From a bacterium (lineage in GTDB: Bacteria; Fidelibacterota; Marinisomatia; Marinisomatales; JAHJCW01): a DNA stretch of 36,256 nucleotides. A program made the translations under genes and the position numbers. The stretch is from NCBI GenBank assembly GCA_030606865.1, contig JAUWFQ010000006.1, positions 1-36,256 on the forward strand, given 5' to 3'. The notes beneath the pieces were generated by a model that did no database searches, was not told the origin of the DNA, and saw only the letters and a list, made by a program, of their open reading frames with translations. This document shows positions 17,028 through 24,940 of the stretch, piece by piece; position 1 is the first letter of the stretch, and every line of letters begins with the position of its first letter.

Positions 17028-20009
17028 ATGATAAATAAGGTAAATAGCAAATCAGCACGTCTTGAACTGCAAGACTTGATGTTATATCGTGTGCATGAGA
17101 TACTTCTTGTCGCAAGTCCATACGATGCTTTTATCTTGGAGGAAGACGGGCGACTTACCGAACAAATACTTAATGAATATTTGGCAATGAAATTTCATCA
17201 ATCACCTCGTCTGTGGCGGGTTGAAACCGGTAAATCTGCTTTAAACTTGATGACTAAACGCGATTTTGATGTTGTAATTGTTATGTTACGTTTGTCAGAT
17301 ATGGATTCAATTCAATTATGTTCAAAGATTAAAAAATTATATCCCGATAAACCCATAATATTGCTGATCTTCGATGAATATGAAATTGAAGAAATACCCA
17401 CTAAAACACTCTATAAAAATATTGATAAGGTGTTTATATGGACTGGTAATCCTAATGTATTTCCGGCAATGATGAAGTATATAGAAGATAAAAATAATTC
17501 ACCACGTGATATCATACATGGTAGCGTTCGTACAATAATTTTTATCGAAGATAATCCGCATTATTATTCTATGATTTTACCACTTTTATATAAAGAAATA
17601 ATGTTTCATACTCGAAAACTTGTTGATAAGAGCTTAGATGCTACCAATCGGCTTATTCATTTACGTGGACGAACAAAAGTATTATTGGCAAGTACTTTTG
17701 AAGAAGCTGAGAATTATTTTAATCTGTATCGAGAAAATACACTTGGAATAATATCGGATGTCCGATTTCCAAAGAATGGAAAAATTAATAACGCTGCCGG
17801 TATTCAGTTTACCAATCATGTACGAAAAAATGAACCCTACATTCCTGTTGTAATTCAATCTTCAAATTTAGATAGTGCTCAGAAAGCTAAAGCAATAAAT
17901 GCAGACTTTCTCTACAAACATTCTCAATCATTATTGAAAGATTTACGGAAATTTATGTTAGGTAATTTTGGTTTCGGTGATTTTATTTTCCGCAATTTAA
18001 ATGGAGAAGAAATAGCCAGAGCAAGTGATATATCAACACTTCATGATATTTTGCAATCTCTTCCACAAGAATCATTATTGTTTCATGCCAAGTCTAATCA
18101 TTTTTCAAATTGGTTAGCTAATCGCGGTGAATTCAATTTAGCTTCGATTATACGACCGGTTTACGTTGAAGATTTCAAGGATACAGAGGATTTAAGAAAA
18201 TATTTAATTAAATCACTAGAAACTGTTTTAAATATTCATAAAGATAGACACATCATAGATTTTTCTATCGATAAATTAAAGCACAGTATACCTTTTTTAC
18301 GAATAGGAAAAGGTTCACTTGGCGGAAAAGCCCGGGGCCTGCTGTTTATGAATCGCATTATTGCGGATTCTAAGATTAATGACAAATTCCCGGATGTTAA
18401 AATTAGAATACCAAAAGCAGTTGTAATTGGGACAAAAGAATTCGATAAGTTTATTAATAGTAATAATTTATTAGACAAAGCGCTTACTCTGAAAACCAAT
18501 ACAGAAGTTACTAAGCTATTTTTAACAAAATCATTATCCCCTGAATTGGTCAAAACACTTGATAAATTCTTAAAACACATCAAATTTCCCTTAGCCGTCC
18601 GATCTTCTAGTTTGTTGGAAGATTCGCAATATCAACCATTAGCAGGATTATACTCTACTTTTATGCTGCCCAATTCTTCAAAAAATAGGAAACATAGATT
18701 AAATCAATTATGTGAAGCTATAATAAGAATATATGCATCAACATATTTTACTGACCCAAAGGCACTTGTGGGCAATTCTGACTATCACACAGAAGAAGAG
18801 AAAATGGCGATTATAATAATGGAAATGATCGGTCAAAAATTTGGTAATAGATATTATCCTACTTTGAGTGGTGTGGCTCGAAATATCAATTATTATCCCA
18901 TTTCTTACATGGAACGTGAAGAAGGCGTAGCCACTATTGCACTCGGGTTAGGAAAAGGAGTTATGGAAGGAGAGAAATCATTAAGGTTTAGTCCTAAATT
19001 TCCAAACATTCTGCCACAATATTATTCAGTTAATGAAACTATAAAATCTTCGCAAAATAATTTTTATGCATTGGACATAAATCCTAATCAGGATTTACTA
19101 AGTGATGGTGAAAATAATAATCTTATAAAATGTCATTTAGACGTAGCGGAAAAGGACGGTCAATTATTTTGGGCGGGAAGTGTAGTTTCCGCTGACGATA
19201 ATATGATACGTGATTCATTACATTACAGCGGAACGCGCGTTGTCACTTTTGCACAGATATTAAAATGGAAGCAATTCCCGCTAACGGATATAATAATTGA
19301 ATTGTTGGAAATCGGTAGAACCGCTTTAGGTAATCCGGTTGAAATTGAATTCTCCGTAAACTTAAATCGTAAAAATAATAAAGCTGAATTCTGTCTATTA
19401 CAAATCAGACCAATGTTACTAAGTGGAACCCATCAATTCTATCAACAAATAAATTATAATAATGATGATCTTTTATGTAGGAGTACGGTATCATTGGGAA
19501 ACGGTACCATTAACGATATAAAAGATATAATTTATGTAGACATCGAAAAATTTAATATTTCCAAAACAAGGATCATTGCCGAAGAAGTCGAAGCGTTCAA
19601 TAAAAAACTTGGGAAGAATAATCCTTATTTATTGATTGGTCCCGGTCGTTGGGGAACTGCCGATGAATGGCTTGGAATACCGGTTGATTGGAATCAAATC
19701 TCATATACAGCTGCAATCGTAGAAGTTGGTATGGAAAAATTGCCTATTGATCCATCTTTTGGAACGCACTTTTTTCAAAATATAGCCGGTATGAGAATTG
19801 GTTATTTTACAATTAATCATAAAAGAAAACCGGACTGTATTAATCATAATAATATTACAAGTTTACAAATCCGCGAAAAGATGGAATACACTACTTGGTT
19901 TAGGGTAAATCAACCACTTGTAATAAATATTAACGGCAATACCGGAGAAGGAATTATTGCTAAATTTCCGAAAGAAATAATGGATGAAGAGGAATCTACT
20001 GGGATTTAA
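17028..20009 (+). CDS. Receiver-domain/PEP-pyruvate-binding (PPDK_N) ATP-grasp fusion protein of unknown function
   Basis: 993 aa. Pseudo-receiver at about aa 24-150. Second receiver at about aa 168-310 ('TIIFIEDNPHYY', 'GIISDVRFP', 'PVVIQSS', 'FLYKHS'). PPDK_N-like ATP-grasp from about aa 424 ('IGKGSLGGKARGLLFMNRII', 'FPLAVRSSSLLEDSQYQPLAGLYSTFMLPN', 'FCLLQIRPM'). C-terminal module 'PYLLIGPGRWGTADEWLGIPVDWNQIS...SFGTHFFQNIAGMRIGYFTIN'. No TSH[A/V]AI phospho-His motif seen. Confidence 0.85.
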   Translation: MINKVNSKSARLELQDLMLYRVHEILLVASPYDAFILEEDGRLTEQILNEYLAMKFHQSPRLWRVETGKSALNLMTKRDFDVVIVMLRLSDMDSIQLCSKIKKLYPDKPIILLIFDEYEIEEIPTKTLYKNIDKVFIWTGNPNVFPAMMKYIEDKNNSPRDIIHGSVRTIIFIEDNPHYYSMILPLLYKEIMFHTRKLVDKSLDATNRLIHLRGRTKVLLASTFEEAENYFNLYRENTLGIISDVRFPKNGKINNAAGIQFTNHVRKNEPYIPVVIQSSNLDSAQKAKAINADFLYKHSQSLLKDLRKFMLGNFGFGDFIFRNLNGEEIARASDISTLHDILQSLPQESLLFHAKSNHFSNWLANRGEFNLASIIRPVYVEDFKDTEDLRKYLIKSLETVLNIHKDRHIIDFSIDKLKHSIPFLRIGKGSLGGKARGLLFMNRIIADSKINDKFPDVKIRIPKAVVIGTKEFDKFINSNNLLDKALTLKTNTEVTKLFLTKSLSPELVKTLDKFLKHIKFPLAVRSSSLLEDSQYQPLAGLYSTFMLPNSSKNRKHRLNQLCEAIIRIYASTYFTDPKALVGNSDYHTEEEKMAIIIMEMIGQKFGNRYYPTLSGVARNINYYPISYMEREEGVATIALGLGKGVMEGEKSLRFSPKFPNILPQYYSVNETIKSSQNNFYALDINPNQDLLSDGENNNLIKCHLDVAEKDGQLFWAGSVVSADDNMIRDSLHYSGTRVVTFAQILKWKQFPLTDIIIELLEIGRTALGNPVEIEFSVNLNRKNNKAEFCLLQIRPMLLSGTHQFYQQINYNNDDLLCRSTVSLGNGTINDIKDIIYVDIEKFNISKTRIIAEEVEAFNKKLGKNNPYLLIGPGRWGTADEWLGIPVDWNQISYTAAIVEVGMEKLPIDPSFGTHFFQNIAGMRIGYFTINHKRKPDCINHNNITSLQIREKMEYTTWFRVNQPLVININGNTGEGIIAKFPKEIMDEEESTGI

Positions 20010-20015
20010 AATATT

Positions 20016-21410
20016 TTACTTTTCTAATATGGGTTTTATTTTAAATCCATCCGCTGCATCTTCGATAATCCAACCCATTTCCAGTATTTGATCGCGAATT
20101 AAATCCGCTTTAGCCCAATCTTTCACTTCTCGTGCCTCTTCACGTTCTTTCACCAATTCTGTTATTTTGGAAGGAACATCGGATTTTTTAGCTATTAGAT
20201 CAAATACAGAATTGAATTTTTCAATAAAATTAATTGCCGATATTATATCTTTGTCTTTTAAAGAATTGTCATCAATCTGAGCATTAGTTTTTCTTAGCCA
20301 TTCAAAAAATACTGCAAGTGCTTCCGGAGTATTTAGATCGTCATCTAATGCTTTTTCGAATAAATTATATGCTTCGGGAAGTGCACCGGTTTTATCGCAT
20401 TTTGCGGATAAATCTAATAATCGTTCATAAAAATCATTTATCCGTTGGACAACTTTTAATGCTTCATGTTTTTTATCAACTGAAAAGTTGATATTTGTTC
20501 GATAGTGTCCACTCAATAGCAAATAACGCAATGCTTCCGGTGTAAAACCCATATCGATTAAATCGGAAATTTTATAAAAATTACCAGCAGATTTACTCAT
20601 CTTTCCACCATCAACTAAAAGATGTTCGCTATGCAGCCAATAATTTACAAACTGTTTATTATTAGCACACTCGGATTGAGCAATTTCATTTTCATGATGA
20701 GGAAATATATTGTCAACGCCCCCACAATGAATATCAAAATTATCACCTAAATATTTGTTAGACATTGCAGAGCATTCGATATGCCATCCGGGTCTGCCCT
20801 TACCCCAAGGTGATTCCCAAAAAACCTTTCCGTCTTCTTTTTTCCATGCTTTCCATAATACAAAATCCTGCGGACTATCTTTTGAATAATCATCAGTAGC
20901 AATTCGTTGAGTCTTCTTCTGCTCAGCAAGATTCAAATTAGCTAATTTGCCATACTTACCAAATTTTTCAATATTAAAATAAATCGAATTATCATCTGAT
21001 TTATAGGCATACCCATTATCTATTAGTTTTTTTATCATATTAATCATTTCAGGAACGTGCTCTGTCGCTTTTGGGTAATAATCGGCAGGAATTATTTTTA
21101 ATGTTTGTATATCATTAAAAAACAATCCGATATACTTCTCAGTAAGATCATGTATTGAAATATTGTCACTATTACTACGCAAAATAGTTTTATCATCAAC
21201 ATCTGTTATATTCATTACGTGAGTAACTTTATAACCTTTTAGTAATAAAAATCTTTTTAGTAAATCTTCAAACAAAAATGTTCGGAAATTTCCGATGTGT
21301 GCCGTATCGTAAACGGTTGGACCGCAAGTATATAATTTTACTTCACCTTTAGTGATTGACTGAAATTCGTCTTTTCGCTTAGTAAGCGTGTTGTAAAACT
21401 TAATTGACAT
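20016..21410 (-). CDS. cysS: Cysteinyl-tRNA synthetase
   Basis: 464 aa: 'LYTCGPTVYDTAHIGNFRTFLFEDLL', 'GRPGWHIECSAMSNKYLGDNFDIHCGGVDNIFPHHENEIAQSE', 'GGKMSKSAGNFY'. Confidence 0.97.
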   Translation of the reverse strand: MSIKFYNTLTKRKDEFQSITKGEVKLYTCGPTVYDTAHIGNFRTFLFEDLLKRFLLLKGYKVTHVMNITDVDDKTILRSNSDNISIHDLTEKYIGLFFNDIQTLKIIPADYYPKATEHVPEMINMIKKLIDNGYAYKSDDNSIYFNIEKFGKYGKLANLNLAEQKKTQRIATDDYSKDSPQDFVLWKAWKKEDGKVFWESPWGKGRPGWHIECSAMSNKYLGDNFDIHCGGVDNIFPHHENEIAQSECANNKQFVNYWLHSEHLLVDGGKMSKSAGNFYKISDLIDMGFTPEALRYLLLSGHYRTNINFSVDKKHEALKVVQRINDFYERLLDLSAKCDKTGALPEAYNLFEKALDDDLNTPEALAVFFEWLRKTNAQIDDNSLKDKDIISAINFIEKFNSVFDLIAKKSDVPSKITELVKEREEAREVKDWAKADLIRDQILEMGWIIEDAADGFKIKPILEK

Positions 21411-21906
21411 AATTTGCTTTAACCGGTTTTAAATATTTACTTTCAATTTGAACTGCTACGGCATGCTGAATTGCATCAATTTTTATTATTAATTTATCGG
21501 GTGTGTCACTTCGTGATACAATTCCAAGCATACCTCTAAGAGGTCCACCAATTACTTCAACTTCATCTCCTATCACAAAATAGTCTGAAGGATATGGATC
21601 AAATCCCCCCTCAATCATTTTTCTCAAATTAACAATTTGAATTTCAGGAATAACAGCAATTTTGTTTTGGAATTTTATAATATGATGAACACCTTGTGTT
21701 TGTAATACTTTTAGATTATCTTTTAATTCAACACAGGCGAAAATGTAGCTTTTAAAAATTGGGGTTTCTACCCATTTCATCCTATCGCTCCAGCGATGTT
21801 TTTGACGAATCAGCGGAAGGTATGATTCAATTCCTTTTTCTTCAAACTGACTCAAAACCGTTTTCTCATGACGAGGTTTGGTATATACTGCAATCCACTG
21901 TTTCAT
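21400..21906 (-). CDS. Specialised NusG-family transcription elongation/antitermination factor (UpxY/RfaH/LoaP-like)
   Basis: 168 aa: NGN-type start 'WIAVYTKPRHEKTVLSQFEEKGIESYLPLIRQKHRWSDRMKWVETPIFKSYIFA' plus KOW-like 'VIGDEVEVIGGPLRGMLGIVSR'. Confidence 0.88.
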   Translation of the reverse strand: MKQWIAVYTKPRHEKTVLSQFEEKGIESYLPLIRQKHRWSDRMKWVETPIFKSYIFACVELKDNLKVLQTQGVHHIIKFQNKIAVIPEIQIVNLRKMIEGGFDPYPSDYFVIGDEVEVIGGPLRGMLGIVSRSDTPDKLIIKIDAIQHAVAVQIESKYLKPVKANYVN

Positions 21907-22808
21907 TTTTTCAGAGATTCGTTAATAATCATTTGTACTAAGTTATTAAATGAAATACTAGCTGCCATCGCCGATTTTGGTACAAGACTCGTGGCTGTCA
22001 TCCCCGGTAGTGTATTAATTTCTAAAAACCACGGATTATTGTTTTTATCCAAGATAAAATCAGCGCGTGCATATCCACCGCATTGTAATATATTAAAAAT
22101 GTTTAAAGCGATATTTTTAATTTTGTTTGTTAGTTCTTTAGATAATTCCGCCGGACAAATATATTCACTCATTCCCTTCTCATATTTACATTCATAATCA
22201 TAAAATTTATGTTTTGGGATTATTTCCACAATTGGCAATACTTGCTGTCCAATTATAGTAACGGTGAGCTCCCGGCCTTCGATATAATTTTCGATCATAA
22301 TATCACCATTATACTTATCAGCAAGCTCAACGGCATCTGCAATTTCTGATTGCTTTCTTACGAATGATAATCCCATTGTACTCCCGTCTGCCGACGGTTT
22401 AACTACGATTGGGAATTCATTAGGGATGTAGTTTTTCCCATCATTAATATCGGTAATTACTTTCCAATCAGGTGTCTGAATTCCATAACTCCTCACCAAT
22501 TGTTTCATAAGAGATTTTTCCATTCCAAGCGATGATGCTAGCACACCCGAACCATTATATAGAATATTAAGTGAATCAAGCAACCCTTGGATTACTCCAT
22601 TTTCACCTTTACCGCCGTGCAAGGCGATGAAAACATAATCAACTCCTATTAATTCGGGAATTATTTTTTGTGCATTACCGTCAATAATAATTCGCTTGGT
22701 AGTATAACCTAGTTCGTTACATGCTTTTTCAATTGCTATGTAAGATTTTAACGATATTTTTCGTTCGGATGATTCACCACCTGTTAATATTCCTATTTTT
22801 TTTATCAT
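21903..22808 (-). CDS. ddl: D-alanine--D-alanine ligase
   Basis: 301 aa ATP-grasp: 'IGILTGGESSERKISLKS', 'VFIALHGGKGENGVIQGLLDSLNILYNGSGVLASSLGMEK', 'FPIVVKPSADGSTMGLSFV', 'YARADFILDKNNNPWFLEINTLPGMTATSLVPKSA'. Confidence 0.95.
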   Translation of the reverse strand: MIKKIGILTGGESSERKISLKSYIAIEKACNELGYTTKRIIIDGNAQKIIPELIGVDYVFIALHGGKGENGVIQGLLDSLNILYNGSGVLASSLGMEKSLMKQLVRSYGIQTPDWKVITDINDGKNYIPNEFPIVVKPSADGSTMGLSFVRKQSEIADAVELADKYNGDIMIENYIEGRELTVTIIGQQVLPIVEIIPKHKFYDYECKYEKGMSEYICPAELSKELTNKIKNIALNIFNILQCGGYARADFILDKNNNPWFLEINTLPGMTATSLVPKSAMAASISFNNLVQMIINESLKK

Positions 22809-23356
22809 ATAAATTTCTTAACTAGCATTTTTGCACCTTCTAAAATATTTTCGACAACAAAGGTTGGTTTATCTGAAGGAGCAATAGTATCTAAAGTTAA
22901 ATGACCATTACCGGTTAATACTAACATTGTATCCATACCAAGTGTATGTGCCGGAATTAAGTCCCTTTCGGAATCACCGATCATTAGACATCTGTTTAAT
23001 TCGATGTCATAATCATCAGCAGCATCTAAAAACATACCTGTACCGGGCTTACGTCGATTTGTTGATTTATTGGGATGATCTGTACAAACATATATTTCTA
23101 ATAGACTTATTTGATTAACAATAAATTCTCTGCGTATAAAACTATTGATATCCCGCAAATCGTTAATATCAATCAAACCCCTGCCCACGCCTGATTGATT
23201 ACTTATAATACAAAACTTATTTCCGTGTTCTGACAAAATCTTTAATGCCGGAATTGCAAAATCATAGAATTTGAATTGATCAACATTCTGCACGAATCCC
23301 GGATCAAAATTTAATGTTCCATCACGATCAAGAAATATTGCATCATATTTTATCAT
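22805..23356 (-). CDS. gmhB: HAD-IIIA phosphatase, D-glycero-D-manno-heptose 1,7-bisphosphate phosphatase (GmhB)-like
   Basis: 183 aa: 'IFLDRDGTLNFDPGFV', 'FCIISNQSGVGRGLI', 'RRKPGTGMFLDAADDYDIEL', 'CLMIGDSERDLIPAHTLGM'. The Zn-loop is incomplete (see findings). Confidence 0.75.
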   Translation of the reverse strand: MIKYDAIFLDRDGTLNFDPGFVQNVDQFKFYDFAIPALKILSEHGNKFCIISNQSGVGRGLIDINDLRDINSFIRREFIVNQISLLEIYVCTDHPNKSTNRRKPGTGMFLDAADDYDIELNRCLMIGDSERDLIPAHTLGMDTMLVLTGNGHLTLDTIAPSDKPTFVVENILEGAKMLVKKFI

Positions 23357-24339
23357 GATTTAGTTATCTCAATTGATTTTAGTTTTGAAAATTCCAGAGA
23401 ATTTTTTAAAAAAAAGATTGCGCCGATAGTTACAAACGGTATAAAAATTACTGCATGTGATAATACAGCAAAAGCTTGACTGGCATTTAGGCTAATATTA
23501 TAAATATTTGTTAGAACAGCCACACATGTTGCATGATATGTACCAATATATCCGGGAGCTGCCGGAATTGAGATTGATAATGTTAACAAAACATATAATA
23601 TACCAGCATTCATTATACTCAGTTCTAAATTGACACCTTTAATAATTAATAAAAATGAAATATAGTACATTGTCCATAATAAAACAATAAATCCATAAAT
23701 CCCAATTTTGTTAGAGGCTTTGTTTAAAACTGATAATCCGGAAATTATATTTGTAATAATATCATATATTTTGGAGCCTACATTTGATTGAAAAATTTTC
23801 AATCGTCTTTTTATACTGTTCCAATCTGGATTTTTTTTACCAATTATAAGTACCGTTATAAATAATCCTAAAATTAAAATAATAGAAAAGATTACTATCC
23901 ATCTTGGTATAGTTATTAAATCTGAAAAGAATAAAAATAAAAATGCTAAAATCATTACTGCTAAAAAATCTAGTATTCTATCCACAATCAATGTACCAAT
24001 CACTTTAGAGGTGGAAATTGAACTATTATTTGACACAACATAAGCGCGTAATAACTCACCCATTCGTAAAGGTAAAACATTATTACCAAAATAGCCGATC
24101 ATTGTTGCATCAAAAAGAAGTTTAGTGGGTATGTTTTTAATTGGAGCTAATAACCATTTCCATCGTAATGCTCTAACCCATACTGCTGCTAATTGCAACG
24201 CAACAGCTCCAAACATATACCAATAATTGACGCCTTGCAACAAATTAATAAACTCAGTCCAATTAAATTGTCGGAATGCATAAACTAAACCCGCGCCGCT
24301 TAAAAATAATCCTATCGAAAATTTACTAACTTTATTCAC
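23353..24339 (-). CDS. Lysylphosphatidylglycerol synthase TM-region / UPF0104-family integral membrane protein
   Basis: 328 aa polytopic protein: 'GLFLSGAGLVYAFRQFNWTEF', 'VRALRWKWLLAPIKNIPTKLLFDATMIGYFGNNVLPLRMGELLRAYVVS', 'SISIPAAPGYIGTYHATCVAVL'. Confidence 0.85.
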   Translation of the reverse strand: MNKVSKFSIGLFLSGAGLVYAFRQFNWTEFINLLQGVNYWYMFGAVALQLAAVWVRALRWKWLLAPIKNIPTKLLFDATMIGYFGNNVLPLRMGELLRAYVVSNNSSISTSKVIGTLIVDRILDFLAVMILAFLFLFFSDLITIPRWIVIFSIILILGLFITVLIIGKKNPDWNSIKRRLKIFQSNVGSKIYDIITNIISGLSVLNKASNKIGIYGFIVLLWTMYYISFLLIIKGVNLELSIMNAGILYVLLTLSISIPAAPGYIGTYHATCVAVLTNIYNISLNASQAFAVLSHAVIFIPFVTIGAIFFLKNSLEFSKLKSIEITKS

Positions 24340-24940
24340 GAAGATCGATTATCTCCCACCCATCGCTATTATAATCACGATATTGATTTTGAAAATCTAA
24401 CGGTTTTATAGAATCAATCGTAATTGTTGTATGATTGTCTAAATCATCTTCTAATATCATTCTTATAGGGTAATATGTTTTTGAATTAATCCAAATTTTT
24501 CCGCGAGACTCTATTTGTGGAATAGTAAAGTTAATTATTGTATCTCTTAAACGTTTCTGAATATCACCTAATTTTATCTGATTGAAATTGCCGGAAAGCA
24601 AACTTAACATATTAAATTCATTTCTAAAATAACGATCTATCACCAATTGATTTGTATTTGGCGTGAATGTATAGATTGTATCTGAATCAACTTTAATAAT
24701 TTGTTCTGTTGCAATAAAAATAAATTTGTTCGAATCAACGATCTCAACTGTCACATAATCAGTCCATTCATTATCAACTTGGATTTGCTCTATTGTTGCT
24801 TCTATTAGCTTTCCGCCATCTTCATGCAAAACCATTGACATTGAATCAAGCAAAGTGGAATTATTTTCGGAAAATCCGACAGAAACCAAGCAAGCTATTA
24901 AAAATAATTTATTCAATGATTTGTAAATAAGATTCATCAA
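24332..24940 (-). CDS. LolA-like outer-membrane lipoprotein carrier protein
   Basis: 202 aa with signal peptide; beta-rich sequence 'DGGKLIEATIEQIQV...IQKRLRDTIINFTIPQIESRGKIWINSKTYYPIRMILEDDLDNHTTITIDSIKPL' and position directly downstream of ftsK. Weak motif support. Confidence 0.55.
   Translation of the reverse strand: MMNLIYKSLNKLFLIACLVSVGFSENNSTLLDSMSMVLHEDGGKLIEATIEQIQVDNEWTDYVTVEIVDSNKFIFIATEQIIKVDSDTIYTFTPNTNQLVIDRYFRNEFNMLSLLSGNFNQIKLGDIQKRLRDTIINFTIPQIESRGKIWINSKTYYPIRMILEDDLDNHTTITIDSIKPLDFQNQYRDYNSDGWEIIDLRE

Noticed and set aside
18236-18583. 115-aa minus-strand ORF inside the receiver/ATP-grasp gene
   Set aside because: Antisense to the PPDK_N-like conserved region; no independent support.
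17028-20009. Calling the 993-aa protein a bona fide PEP synthase (ppsA)
   Set aside because: Only the nucleotide-binding half is recognisable; the phospho-His and PEP-binding motifs are absent and receiver domains are present.
21400-21420. Possible T-box leader upstream of cysS
   Set aside because: The cysS start overlaps the upstream NusG-like gene by 11 bp, leaving no leader sequence.
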